Shown here one piece after another: positions 1-8,763 of a stretch of DNA of 64,000 nucleotides. Numbering within the stretch: the first letter of the stretch is position 1; each line of letters opens with the position of its first letter. The notes under the pieces were generated by a model. It saw only the letters and a program-made list of their open reading frames with translations. It had not been told where the DNA came from and did no database searches. Source of the DNA: Qipengyuania profundimaris (GTDB lineage Bacteria > Pseudomonadota > Alphaproteobacteria > Sphingomonadales > Sphingomonadaceae); assembly GCF_030717945.1 (NCBI RefSeq), contig NZ_JAVAIM010000001.1:2293131-2357130 (forward strand), written 5' to 3'. The position numbers and the translations under genes were made by a program.

Positions 1-744
1 GGTCGCGGGTGCGTGGCCGATGGCGACGAATGCGCCGTCAGTCGCGAACTCGCTCGTCTCGCCGGTCTGGGTGTCCTTGAGATTGAGATGCCCCAGCGCA
101 CCGGTCGGCCCGGCTGCGAAGCTATCGACCGTCTTGTTCCACAGCACCGAAATCTTCGGATGGTTGAGCAGTCGCTCCTGCAGGATCTTCTCTGCCCGCA
201 GCTCATCGCGGCGGTGGATCAGGGTCACGTCATCGGAATGGTTGGTAAGATAGAGCGCCTCCTCGACCGCGGTATTGCCGCCGCCGATCACGGCGACCTT
301 CTTGCCGCGATAGAAGAAGCCGTCACAGGTTGCGCAGGCCGAAACGCCCTTGCCGCCCAGTTCCTGCTCGCCCGGCACGCCGAGCCATTTCGCCTGCGCG
401 CCGGTGCAGATCACCAGCACATCCGCGATATACTCGTCACCGCTGTCGCCCTTGGCCGTGAACGGCGAACCGCCAGCCACATCGACATCGACGATCGTAT
501 CCCACATCATCCGCGTGCCGACATGCTCGGCCTGTTTCTGCATCTGCTCCATCAGCCAGGGTCCCTGGATGACGTCGGCAAAGCCGGGATAGTTCTCGAC
601 ATCGGTCGTGATGGTCAGCTGGCCGCCGGGCTGCAGGCCCTGCACCACGATCGGTTCCATCATGGCGCGCGCCGCGTAGATTGCAGCGGAGTACCCCGCC
701 GGGCCGGAGCCGATGATGAGCATCTTGGTGCGATGGGTAGCCAT
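1..744 (-). CDS. trxB: Thioredoxin-disulfide reductase (3' end cut by window edge)
   Basis: Flavoenzyme that uses NADPH to reduce thioredoxin in the cytoplasm. The 248 N-terminal residues are visible and the C-terminus lies outside the window. The FAD-binding GSGPAG is near residues 12-17, the redox-active CATC at 137-140 and the NADPH-binding GGGNTA at 154-159, in the order typical of low-molecular-weight TrxB. The ATG at 744-742 matches the family N-terminus. The gene stands alone on this strand, 64 bp from the phosphatase gene that reads into it. Only the missing end prevents full certainty. Confidence 0.95.
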   Translation of the reverse strand, partial: MATHRTKMLIIGSGPAGYSAAIYAARAMMEPIVVQGLQPGGQLTITTDVENYPGFADVIQGPWLMEQMQKQAEHVGTRMMWDTIVDVDVAGGSPFTAKGDSGDEYIADVLVICTGAQAKWLGVPGEQELGGKGVSACATCDGFFYRGKKVAVIGGGNTAVEEALYLTNHSDDVTLIHRRDELRAEKILQERLLNHPKISVLWNKTVDSFAAGPTGALGHLNLKDTQTGETSEFATDGAFVAIGHAPAT

Positions 745-808
745 GGTGGTGTCGTCCGTCAGTCTGGAATTCGTGTCTGGCCGCTATATGGGATGCGGGC
801 GCGAAGAG

Positions 809-1588
809 TCACGCCACGAAGCGTGCGATCAGGCGTTCGCGCATGGCCTCGTCCACACCTAAATGTCCGTCGAGGAAGGCATCGAGCGAACCGTATTCTG
901 TCTCGACCTCGCTCCACCACCGTTCGAGATATTCCTCGCGCACGCCGAGCAGTGCCATCACCGCGCCCTCGTCCAGCTTGCGGCCGAGCCGTTCCTCGAT
1001 CCCCGGCACGGACTGATCGCGCAACACGGCCAGCGTCGGCGCGTCATTGGTGCGCAGGAATTCCGCCATCTGTTTGTCGCGATTCACGCCGAGCACATGC
1101 AGCACCAGCATGGCGGCAACGCCGGTGCGATCCTTGCCGGCGAAACAATGGACGAGGCTTGCGCCCTCGCGCTCGTCCAGAGCGCGGAAGTAGCGGCCGA
1201 ACATTTCGATCATCGCCGGGTTGCGCGGCATGCGCGTGTAGACCGCGAGCATACGCTGGCGCGCGAAGTCCTCGGTCGTGCTGTTCTGGTCGATGTCCAT
1301 GTGCGGCGGACTGGAGGTCGTCTCGCCTTCATAGGCCAGCACGTCTGCGTCGAAGGCATCGCTACGGCGACACGGATTGCGCTCCCGCTCGCTCTCCCCG
1401 CGCAGGTCGATGACAGTGCGAATGCCGAGCGCATCCATCGCGACGAGGTCTGCATCACTCGCCCTGACATGCTGGCCGGAACGCCATAGCAGGCCGGTCT
1501 TCACCCGACCGCCATCGCCGGTCTCCCACCCGCCGAAGTCGCGGAAATTGTGGATGCCGGTGGTCGAAAGGAAGGGATCGCGAATCAT
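809..1588 (-). CDS. Tyrosine-protein phosphatase, DSP/Y_phosphatase3 type
   Basis: Predicted cytoplasmic protein tyrosine (or phosphoinositide) phosphatase of 259 residues. The family signature HNFRDFGG is near residues 13-20. The P-loop HCFAGKDRTG has the nucleophile Cys148 and the phosphate-binding Arg154 (CX5R). The substrate is unknown. The ATG at 1588 gives the usual short N-terminus. A GTG at 1666 would add 26 residues but would overlap the divergent response-regulator region, and neither start has a convincing ribosome site. The gene is divergent from the response regulator. Confidence 0.85.
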   Translation of the reverse strand: MIRDPFLSTTGIHNFRDFGGWETGDGGRVKTGLLWRSGQHVRASDADLVAMDALGIRTVIDLRGESERERNPCRRSDAFDADVLAYEGETTSSPPHMDIDQNSTTEDFARQRMLAVYTRMPRNPAMIEMFGRYFRALDEREGASLVHCFAGKDRTGVAAMLVLHVLGVNRDKQMAEFLRTNDAPTLAVLRDQSVPGIEERLGRKLDEGAVMALLGVREEYLERWWSEVETEYGSLDAFLDGHLGVDEAMRERLIARFVA

Positions 1589-1707
1589 GTGCGCCGTGGT
1601 GGCAGCCCTCCCCGCACTGCGCAATCTTACGTAGTCCTCAGGATAGGCGATCGGTACGCGTGGCACCTAGTTTCATCGGCACAAACCCCATGCGAGGAGC
1701 CGGAAAC

Positions 1708-2157
1708 TTGGCGCATATCCTGATTGCCGACGACGACGAACTGATCGCGGAGATGGCTGCCGACATCCTGATCAAGGCGGGCCACGCCTGCGGCTGGGTG
1801 ACAGAGGGGACCAAACTGCTCGACCTGCTGCGCTGGCGGCGGCCGGACGTGCTGCTGCTGGATCAGGACATGCCTGGCCTGACGGGCAAGCAGGTGCTGC
1901 GCGAAATACGCCAGTCGGAAAAGCATTACGACCTGCCGGTCATCATGTTTACCGCGATCCACGGGGCTTATGACGAACAGGCCGCACTCTACGGCGGGGC
2001 GCAGGGCCATATCCGCAAGCCCTTCCTCGACAAGTTCCTGGTCCGCACCGTGGAGCTGGTGCTTGCCTCGCGAGAGGGGCGGCCCAGCCATCTGTCACTG
2101 AGCGAGGCGCTTGGCTATCAGTCGCAGGTCCCGGACCCTGCCCACCGCCTGGTCTAG
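1708..2157 (+). CDS. Single-domain response regulator (CheY-like receiver)
   Basis: Phosphorylation-dependent receiver domain without an output domain, 149 residues. The acidic cluster is at residues 8-10, the phospho-acceptor Asp52 lies in LLLDQDMPG, and the conserved Lys105 lies in RKPF. All key residues of an active receiver are present. The start is a TTG at 1708 because GAGGAG lies 8 nt upstream. An in-frame ATG at 1690 and GTG at 1660 would only add a non-conserved leader. No histidine kinase is adjacent, so the partner must be elsewhere. About 20 C-terminal residues extend past the receiver fold. Confidence 0.85.
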   Translation: MAHILIADDDELIAEMAADILIKAGHACGWVTEGTKLLDLLRWRRPDVLLLDQDMPGLTGKQVLREIRQSEKHYDLPVIMFTAIHGAYDEQAALYGGAQGHIRKPFLDKFLVRTVELVLASREGRPSHLSLSEALGYQSQVPDPAHRLV

Positions 2158-2166
2158 ACGAGCGGT

Positions 2167-3567
2167 TCAGCCCAGGTCGCGCAGGAAGTCGGCAGTCCAC
2201 GCCTGCACGTTTTCGTCGCGCACACTTGCTACCATTTTCTCGTAGCGCGCCTTGCGCTCGTCCAGCGGCATGTCGAGCGCCTTGCGGATCGCATGGGCGA
2301 TATCGTCGGGGCTGTGCGGATTAACTAGCACCGCATCCTGCAATTGCAGCGCCGCCCCGGCGAAACTCGAGAGGATTAGCACGCCGGGATCGTCCGGGTC
2401 CTGGGCGGCAACATATTCTTTAGCCACGAGGTTCATACCGTCGCGCAAAGGCGTGACCAAGCCGATCTTCGAGGCGCGGAAAAATCCGAACAGCTCCTCG
2501 TGGCTATAGCCGCGGTTGACGTAGCGGATGGGCACCATGTCCACCTCGCTGCGCGCGCCGTTGATCTGGCCGCATTTCTGCTCCAGGGTCTCGCGGATTT
2601 CCTGATAGCTCTGCACGTCTTCGCGGCTCGGCGGAGCGATTTGGACGAAAACGAGATCGCGAATGCGCTCCGGCTCCCGGTCGAAGAAGCGCCCGATACC
2701 GTCGATCCGCTCGGGGATGCCCTTTGAGTAGTCGAGGCGGTCGACGCCGATCATCGATATGCGCCGCCGGGTCGAGGCCATCATCCGCTGCTGAGCATTG
2801 CGCGCCTCGCCGGTCTCGCCCAGCTTGCTGAAGTGGTCCCAGTCGATCCCGATGGGATAGGCGCGCGCCAGCGTCGTGCGTCCGTCCAGCGTGACGCTGC
2901 CGCTGTCCTCGTCCACCTCGGCGCCCAATTCGGTGCGGCAATAGTGCAGGAAGCTGTCGAGCCATTCCTTGGTCTGAAAGCCGACGAGGTCGTAATGCAG
3001 CATCGTGCGCACCAGCCGCTCGTGATAGGGTAGCGAGACGAACAGCCGCGTGGCGGGCCAGGGAATGTGAAGGAAGAACCCGATCCGGTTTTTCAGTCCG
3101 CGCGACCGCAGGCGTTCGCCGAGCGGGATCAGGTGATAGTCGTGCACCCAGACGACATCGTCGTTCTCAATCAACGGAGCTGCAAGCTCGGCGAAGCGTT
3201 CGTTGACGCGTTCGTAGCCCTTGCCGGTCTCCCGCTCGAACTTCGCCAGATCGAGGCGGTAGTGGAACAGCGGCCAGAGCGTCGAATTGGCGTAGCCGTT
3301 GTAATATTCCTCGATATCGCGCTGCGAAAGGTCGATGGTCGCGGTGGTCACGCCATCGTTGGTCTGGGTGTCGATATTGCCGGTGCGCCCGCTCTCGCTT
3401 TCCTCGCCCGACCAACCGAACCACAGGCCCTCGCGGTCTTTCAATGCCGCATGCAGCGCGCCTGCCAGCCCCCCTTGCGCACCTGCTGCGCCGCGCGCCT
3501 TGGGCACGGCAACGCGGTTGGAAATGACGACGAGACGGGGGGTGTCGGTCAGCGGACTTCGCTCCAC
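2167..3567 (-). CDS. otsA: Alpha,alpha-trehalose-phosphate synthase (UDP/GDP/ADP-glucose)
   Basis: GT20 glycosyltransferase making trehalose-6-phosphate from a nucleotide-glucose and glucose-6-phosphate. It is 466 residues long, as is usual. The N-terminal SNRV and GGLAGAL segments, VHDYHL near 141-146, VDRLDYSKG near 275-283 and DGMN near 377-380 are all present. It is the last gene of the otsB-GH15-otsA operon and overlaps the GH15 stop. The start is either GTG at 3567 (used here) or CTG at 3552, whose CTGA overlap and upstream GGAG are attractive. The long upstream open frame is not coding. Likely role: osmo- and desiccation protection. Confidence 0.95.
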   Translation of the reverse strand: MERSPLTDTPRLVVISNRVAVPKARGAAGAQGGLAGALHAALKDREGLWFGWSGEESESGRTGNIDTQTNDGVTTATIDLSQRDIEEYYNGYANSTLWPLFHYRLDLAKFERETGKGYERVNERFAELAAPLIENDDVVWVHDYHLIPLGERLRSRGLKNRIGFFLHIPWPATRLFVSLPYHERLVRTMLHYDLVGFQTKEWLDSFLHYCRTELGAEVDEDSGSVTLDGRTTLARAYPIGIDWDHFSKLGETGEARNAQQRMMASTRRRISMIGVDRLDYSKGIPERIDGIGRFFDREPERIRDLVFVQIAPPSREDVQSYQEIRETLEQKCGQINGARSEVDMVPIRYVNRGYSHEELFGFFRASKIGLVTPLRDGMNLVAKEYVAAQDPDDPGVLILSSFAGAALQLQDAVLVNPHSPDDIAHAIRKALDMPLDERKARYEKMVASVRDENVQAWTADFLRDLG

Positions 3568-5333
3568 GGTTTGCTCAACAGGCCGGCGCAATTGATGATA
3601 CCTACCAGCGAGTAGGTCTGGGGGAAGTTCCCCCAAAGCTCGCCCGTCTCGTAATCGAGGTCCTCGCTCAGCAATCCCGAGTGGGTCGTATGGCTGAGCA
3701 TGCTTTCGAAGATCTCGCGCGCCTCCTCGCGGCGGCCGACCAGGCCCAGTGCCTCGATCAGCCAGAAGGTGCAGACGTTGAACGCCGTCTCGGGCGCGCC
3801 GAAGTCGTCTTCCGCAGCATAGCGGAGCATATGATCTCCACGGCGCAAGTCCCGCTCGATCGCGGCGAAGGTCTTTATGAAGCGCTCGTCGTCGGGCTTC
3901 AGGAAACGCAGCTCGACCATCTGCAAAAGGCTCGCATCGAGATAGCCGTTCTCGAAGCTCGCGCCGTAATGCTCGCCATCCTCCCTCCAGGCTTTCTCTT
4001 CGATCGTGGCGCGAATTTTCTCGGCGCGCTGTTTCCAGAAGACGACCCGATCGCCCTTGCCCAGTGTGGCGGCGACATTGGCCAGCCGGTCGCAGGCGGC
4101 CCAGCACATCACGGCGGAGTAGGTGTGCACTTCCTGCCGCGTACGGAACTCCCATAGTCCAGCATCGGGCTTATCATGCTTCGCCCAGGCGGCCTCGCCG
4201 ACCTCCTCGAGATGCGCGAAATCGGTCTCGTCGGCCATGCGCAGCAGGCGCTGGTCGAAGAAGGCCTGCGCAGTCGGCATGACGATCTGGCCGTAGCAGT
4301 CGTATTGCACCTGCTTGTATGCCGCGTTGCCCACGCGCACCGGCCCCATGCCGCGATAGCCAGCGAGGTGCTCGGCCTCGAACTCGTCGAGCTCTTCTGC
4401 GCCCATGACCGAGTAGAGCGGCTGGATCTGCCCGCCGCGCGCCTGGTCGACGATGTTTCGCAAATAAGCGAGATATTTTTCCAGCACGTCCAGCGCGCCC
4501 AAACGGTTGAGCGCCTGCACCGTGTAATAGCTGTCGCGGATCCAGCAGTAGCGATAATCCCAATTGCGCTGGCTGTTGGCCGCTTCGGGGATGGAAGTCG
4601 TCAGCGCGGCCACGATCGCGCCGGTTTCTTCGTGCTGGCACAGCTTGAGCGAGATCGCCGCGCGGATCGTCTCTTCCTGCCATTCGAGCGGGATGTGCAG
4701 GCCGCGCACCCAATGCTGCCAATATTTCGCCGTATTGGCTTCCATCCGGCGCACTTCGCTGCGGATATTGCCCACGAAGGGCTCGTCCGGGCCAAGGAAG
4801 AAGTGCTGGTCGCTTTCGACGCGGTAATGGCGGCCTTCGAGGATGTAGCCCACCGGCGCGTCGGTGGACAGACGCAGAGTCTGCGGTCCGGCCAGATAGC
4901 GGATATGGTTCGTGCCGTTGTTGGTGGGGGCGAGCTGCTCGCCATAATTTTTCATCGGCGCGAGCACGACCTTCAGCCGCGGGGCTCCTGCCACCGGGCG
5001 GACGATGCGCGTAAAAGCGACGGGCCGATACATCCGCCCGGACGTTTCGTAGCGCGGGGCGAAATCGCTTATCTCGACCGCGCTGCCGTCTTCCGCCTCG
5101 AGCCGGGTCTTCAGGATCGCGCTGTTGCGCTCGTAATGCTGGCTGGCGTTGACCTGCCCCTCGAGCTCGAAGCGCCAGGTGCCGCGGTCTTTCTCGTCGC
5201 CATTGAGCAGCGAGCAGAACACCGGATCGCCGTCGACCCGCGGAACGCAGCCCCAGACGAAACCGCCCTCCTCGTCCACCAGCGCGCTGACCTGGCAATT
5301 GCCGATCGGGGCGAGTTCGAGATTTGCGGTCAT
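3549..5333 (-). CDS. Glycoside hydrolase family 15 protein (glucoamylase/trehalase-like)
   Basis: An (alpha/alpha)6-barrel enzyme of 594 residues with no signal peptide, so cytoplasmic. The family N-terminus (GNCQVSALVDEEGG), the RYCWIRDSYY segment and the C-terminal ALGLVGRREEA helix are recognisable. GH15 includes glucoamylases, glucodextranases and trehalases. Its place between otsB and otsA suggests action on trehalose or a related glucan, but substrate choice cannot be read from sequence. The ATG at 5333 forms an ATGA overlap with the otsB stop and has GGAG 5 nt upstream. An in-frame TTG at 5348 is disfavoured. Confidence 0.92.
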   Translation of the reverse strand: MTANLELAPIGNCQVSALVDEEGGFVWGCVPRVDGDPVFCSLLNGDEKDRGTWRFELEGQVNASQHYERNSAILKTRLEAEDGSAVEISDFAPRYETSGRMYRPVAFTRIVRPVAGAPRLKVVLAPMKNYGEQLAPTNNGTNHIRYLAGPQTLRLSTDAPVGYILEGRHYRVESDQHFFLGPDEPFVGNIRSEVRRMEANTAKYWQHWVRGLHIPLEWQEETIRAAISLKLCQHEETGAIVAALTTSIPEAANSQRNWDYRYCWIRDSYYTVQALNRLGALDVLEKYLAYLRNIVDQARGGQIQPLYSVMGAEELDEFEAEHLAGYRGMGPVRVGNAAYKQVQYDCYGQIVMPTAQAFFDQRLLRMADETDFAHLEEVGEAAWAKHDKPDAGLWEFRTRQEVHTYSAVMCWAACDRLANVAATLGKGDRVVFWKQRAEKIRATIEEKAWREDGEHYGASFENGYLDASLLQMVELRFLKPDDERFIKTFAAIERDLRRGDHMLRYAAEDDFGAPETAFNVCTFWLIEALGLVGRREEAREIFESMLSHTTHSGLLSEDLDYETGELWGNFPQTYSLVGIINCAGLLSKPWSEVR

Positions 5334-6076
5334 TCCAGCTCCAGCCAATTGTGCACTGCGGTAACGCTTGCGAGGCGATAGCGTGCCTTGTCGCTGATGC
5401 GATCGCCCACCGCCACCCCGAAGCCGCCGAATTCGATTGCACCGGCAAAGCCATCTTCGTCGGTGACATCGTCGCCGATGAAGACCGGAGTGGTTCCGGT
5501 AAAGGGTTCGATCGCCATGAACGCCTCCACGGCCGCCTCCTTCGTCGCGCCGTGGCGGACGATCTCAGCGACCCCCTTGCCGCTGGTTACGCACAGCTCG
5601 CGCCCTTCGGCAAAGTTGCGGGCGAAGGCGAGCGTTGCTTCGCGCTTTTCGGGGGACTTGCGGAAATGCAGCGCCCCGCCGTGCGACTTCGTCTCGTAAT
5701 AGAGGTCGTGCTTTTCGGCATAGGCGCGCAGTTCGGCTACGGCATCGTCGGGCAGGCCTTCCGGCGCTTCCCCCAGGCGCGAGCCGTCATGCAGGAGGCG
5801 CGACGCCCCGTGCGATCCCGCGCGGCACAGTTCGCACGGGCCAAGATGCATTTCGAGATCGTCGAGGGCGCGGCCGCTGACCAGCGCGAGCCTGCCGTCC
5901 AGCCGATCCCGCAAGCCGCGCAGGCGGTCGGCAAGTCCCTCGGGCACGTCGATATCGCCCGGGCTGGGCGCGATTTCCACCAGCGTGCCGTCGAAATCGA
6001 GGAACAGGGCGAGCGGGCCCTCGGCGATGAGCTGGGCCATGGGCGGTGGCGGTGGAAGCGTGTCGGGGCTGACCAT
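5330..6076 (-). CDS. otsB: Trehalose-6-phosphate phosphatase
   Basis: HAD-superfamily phosphatase releasing trehalose from trehalose-6-phosphate in the cytoplasm, 248 residues. Motif I DFDGTL (nucleophile Asp27) is near the N-terminus and motif IV GDDVTDEDGF lies in the last quarter. It is the first gene of the three-gene trehalose operon and its stop overlaps the GH15 start. ATG at 6076 is used. A second in-frame ATG after the proline-rich leader (MAQLIAEG) is possible and would remove 12 residues. No promoter is obvious in the 39 bp upstream gap. Confidence 0.93.
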   Translation of the reverse strand: MVSPDTLPPPPPMAQLIAEGPLALFLDFDGTLVEIAPSPGDIDVPEGLADRLRGLRDRLDGRLALVSGRALDDLEMHLGPCELCRAGSHGASRLLHDGSRLGEAPEGLPDDAVAELRAYAEKHDLYYETKSHGGALHFRKSPEKREATLAFARNFAEGRELCVTSGKGVAEIVRHGATKEAAVEAFMAIEPFTGTTPVFIGDDVTDEDGFAGAIEFGGFGVAVGDRISDKARYRLASVTAVHNWLELE

Positions 6077-6115
6077 CGGCGCGGGTCTAGCGGCTCGCGG
6101 CCCAAGGTAAAGCCC

Positions 6116-6778
6116 CTACTCGGAGATAGCGTCTTCCGCCTTCGGCACGAGGATCAACGTGCCGTCCTTCACCCGCCATTCGTCCAGCCGGGCGAGCACA
6201 TTCATGCCGATCACGTTGAAATCGCCGAAGCTTTCGGCAACCGCGGCGTCGGTCCCGCTGGCGCGGATATTCCCGAGTTCGAGGCTATCGATGGTGGTCA
6301 CATGCGCCTGCACCGTGCCGTTCGCCGTGCCGAGCAGGATCGGAATGCCGCCGCGGCGCGGTTCAAGCCCGGCCTTTTCCGCCAGCGGCGCGGAGATTGC
6401 GGTCAACGTGGCGCCGGTGTCGATCATGAAATTGCCCTCGACCCCATTGACGCTGGCGCGGACCCAGTAGTGGCCATCGGGCGAGAGGGGGATGCGGGTT
6501 TCGCCGCCGCTGACGACCTGCTCGGGCAGGCCGATCTGCGGAACGGCCACATCGAACCGCGGGTCGAAGCGCGACAATTGCAGCACCACGGTCAGCAGGA
6601 TCACGCCAAGCGCCAAGGAGCTCACTGTCCGGATTACCCCGCCGAACGCAGACCGCCGGGCCACCATCGCCCCGATCCAGCCGAGCACCATCGCCGCAAC
6701 CGCCGCCAGCAGCAGTTCGGAGCGAGGGATGGCGCGCAGGGCATCGGCGATGGCGGAGAAGGTGGAAGCGAGGTCCAT
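6116..6778 (-). CDS. Retropepsin-like aspartic protease, TIGR02281/clan AA family, membrane-anchored
   Basis: The 220-residue protein has two hydrophobic segments in the first 70 residues and then a periplasmic-type domain. FMIDTGATLTAIS carries the catalytic Asp of the retropepsin DTGA motif. Single-domain enzymes of this kind act as dimers. Families annotated TIGR02281 or SpoIIGA-like share this layout; substrates are unknown in sphingomonads. The ATG at 6778 directly precedes the first membrane segment. The gene lies 39 bp upstream of otsB on the same strand and could be co-transcribed with it. Confidence 0.82.
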   Translation of the reverse strand: MDLASTFSAIADALRAIPRSELLLAAVAAMVLGWIGAMVARRSAFGGVIRTVSSLALGVILLTVVLQLSRFDPRFDVAVPQIGLPEQVVSGGETRIPLSPDGHYWVRASVNGVEGNFMIDTGATLTAISAPLAEKAGLEPRRGGIPILLGTANGTVQAHVTTIDSLELGNIRASGTDAAVAESFGDFNVIGMNVLARLDEWRVKDGTLILVPKAEDAISE

Positions 6779-6823
6779 GCAGCTAATATAGAGCGCTGAG
6801 CCTGCTTTCCAATGAACGGAAGG

Positions 6824-7765
6824 TTAGGCGAGGATAGCGCGCGCCAGCCGCGTGCCCGACAGCCAAGCCGCCTCGACGCGTGGTGCGATCAGCCAGTCGC
6901 CCGCCACGCCGAGCCGCGTACTAGCATCCCACAGTGCATCAGGCCCATCGACCGGCTCCGCCATGGCAAACCGCCAGCGGTGTGCCGCCATGTGCAACGG
7001 TGCCTGCGGTCTGACTTCCGCCTGATGTAGAAACGCATCGAGAAGCTGGCCTGCAACGCTTTCCGCCTCTTCCTCCAAGTGCGCGACGGACCAGTCGGGC
7101 GAGCCATGGACGACCCAGCTCTCCGACCCGTCGCGGCCCGGCTTCGCGCCATTTCGCGCGGCCCAGGAGACCGTATCGCCCTCCCCGCCGCGCAGGACGT
7201 CGCCACACTCAAGCCGCTCCGGAAAGTGCGCCATCAGCGCCCAGCACGGACGGGACTGGGTGCGACGGGCACGGTCCGCGAAATTCGCATGGACATCGGA
7301 GAGCAATTCGACTGCTTGCTCGGCCGGAATCGCGAGCACGACACTGTCGAACTCGTGAATCTCATTGTCGACACTCAAACGCCAGCCCTGCTCACCCTTG
7401 GCCACGTCGGTCACGCGGGCGGCCCAATGCACGCCGAGCGGCTCGGCCAGTGCTTTGATGGGCGTATTTATGGCCGGTGTCCCCACCCAGGCATCCTCGT
7501 CCGCCGCCGGCCAGCGCGCGACCACCCCCTCGCTTTCCCACCGCGCGACCTGTTCCTGAAAACCTGAATCGCGGGCAGTGAAATATTGCGCGCCGTGATC
7601 GAAGCGGATCGTCTCGCCGTCGATCTCGGCACGGCGCGTCGCCATGCGCCCGCCCGGTCCGCGTCCCTTGTCGAACAGGGTGACCTGCCGTCTGGCACGT
7701 GAGAGTTCTGTCGCGCAGGCCAGTCCGGCCATACCTGCACCAACAATTGCGATTTCACCCGGCAT
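6824..7765 (-). CDS. FAD-dependent NAD(P)-binding oxidoreductase, renalase/amine oxidase-like
   Basis: Flavoprotein of 313 residues. The dinucleotide-binding GAGMAG lies within the first 15 residues, followed by DKGRGPGGRMATRR, a hallmark of renalase-like proteins. The ATG at 7765 overlaps the egtD stop as TGATG, so translation is coupled to egtD. A direct role in ergothioneine metabolism is an inference from position only; the substrate is unknown. The stop is followed by 45 bp and then the protease gene. The longer frame upstream of 7765 overlaps egtD and is not real. Confidence 0.85.
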   Translation of the reverse strand: MPGEIAIVGAGMAGLACATELSRARRQVTLFDKGRGPGGRMATRRAEIDGETIRFDHGAQYFTARDSGFQEQVARWESEGVVARWPAADEDAWVGTPAINTPIKALAEPLGVHWAARVTDVAKGEQGWRLSVDNEIHEFDSVVLAIPAEQAVELLSDVHANFADRARRTQSRPCWALMAHFPERLECGDVLRGGEGDTVSWAARNGAKPGRDGSESWVVHGSPDWSVAHLEEEAESVAGQLLDAFLHQAEVRPQAPLHMAAHRWRFAMAEPVDGPDALWDASTRLGVAGDWLIAPRVEAAWLSGTRLARAILA

Positions 7766-8763
7766 CAGGGCGCGTCGCGCTGCTCTGTGGCTTGCGCTAG
7801 GATCAGCGAGAAGCGCTTCTCTGCGTCGGTCCAGCGCTTCAGCGGCGTCCATCCGCCTGCCAGCAGCAGGGTGTTGGCGCTGCGCCGGGTGAACTTGTGG
7901 CTGTTCTCGGTGTGGATTGTATCGCCTTTTGCCATCGAGAAACGCTTGCCGGAAACCTCGAAATCTACTGCCTCGGTAGCGAGAAGATGCATTTCGATCC
8001 GCGCGAAATCGTCGTTCCAGATGGCCCGATGCTCGAACTTCTCCGTCGGGATCGTCCCGTCAAGTTCGCGATTGATGCGATGCAGCAAGTTGCAATTGAA
8101 CTCGGCCGTGACGTCCTGCTCGTCGGCATAGGCGGCCTCCAGTACCTCGCGATCCTTGACCAGATCCATGCCGATCAGCAGCATCGGGAGTTGGCCCTCG
8201 TCCGCGCCCATCGTGGCGCGCATCGAGCGCAGCAGGTCGACCGCCGTGCGCGGCACCATGTTGCCGATCGTCGAACCCGGGAAAAAGCCGAGCTTCCTCA
8301 GTTGCTCGACCTCGTCGGGCAGTTCGACCTTCCGCATGAAATCGGCTTCGACGGGATGAACCGGCAGGCCGGGAAACTTCTCCGACAGCGCAGCCGCCGA
8401 CTGGCGCAGGAACTCACCGGATATATCGAGCGGGACGTACGCCCCGGGTGCGACCGCTTCGAGCAACAGCGGCGTTTTCACCGAACTGCCGGATCCGAAT
8501 TCAACCACCGCGCGATCGGGTCCGACCAGTTCTGCGAATTCGCTGCCACGGTCGCGCAAGATTTCGGTCTCAGCGCGGGTCGGATAATATTCCGGCTGCT
8601 TGGTAATATCCTCGAACAGTTGCGACCCGCGCTCGTCGTAAAACCAGCGCGCAGGGATCGCCTTCTGCCGCTGGGCGAGGCCCTTGAGTACGTCGGCGCG
8701 GAAGGCCTTGTCGACGCCCGTCTCATCGCGGTCGACGATGGCGATACCATTATCGGCTTTCAT
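7765..8763 (-). CDS. egtD: L-histidine N(alpha)-methyltransferase
   Basis: SAM-dependent enzyme that trimethylates histidine to hercynine, the first step of ergothioneine synthesis; 332 residues, cytoplasmic. It has the family N-terminal IPARWFYDERGSQLFEDI, the SAM-site VEFGSGSS and the FFPGSTIGN loop. The ATG at 8763 overlaps the egtB stop as TGATG, and the gene's own stop overlaps the downstream oxidoreductase start. The order egtB-egtD is the usual bacterial arrangement. The downstream lyase EgtE and the amidohydrolase EgtC are not in the window. Confidence 0.95.
   Translation of the reverse strand: MKADNGIAIVDRDETGVDKAFRADVLKGLAQRQKAIPARWFYDERGSQLFEDITKQPEYYPTRAETEILRDRGSEFAELVGPDRAVVEFGSGSSVKTPLLLEAVAPGAYVPLDISGEFLRQSAAALSEKFPGLPVHPVEADFMRKVELPDEVEQLRKLGFFPGSTIGNMVPRTAVDLLRSMRATMGADEGQLPMLLIGMDLVKDREVLEAAYADEQDVTAEFNCNLLHRINRELDGTIPTEKFEHRAIWNDDFARIEMHLLATEAVDFEVSGKRFSMAKGDTIHTENSHKFTRRSANTLLLAGGWTPLKRWTDAEKRFSLILAQATEQRDAP

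Noticed and set aside
13-1413. Long plus-strand open frame across trxB and the phosphatase
   Set aside because: Arg/Ala-rich shadow of two well-supported minus-strand genes; no motif or ribosome site.
2167-4155. Extended N-terminus of otsA to 4155
   Set aside because: Runs through the GH15 gene in another frame; the family start is near 3567.
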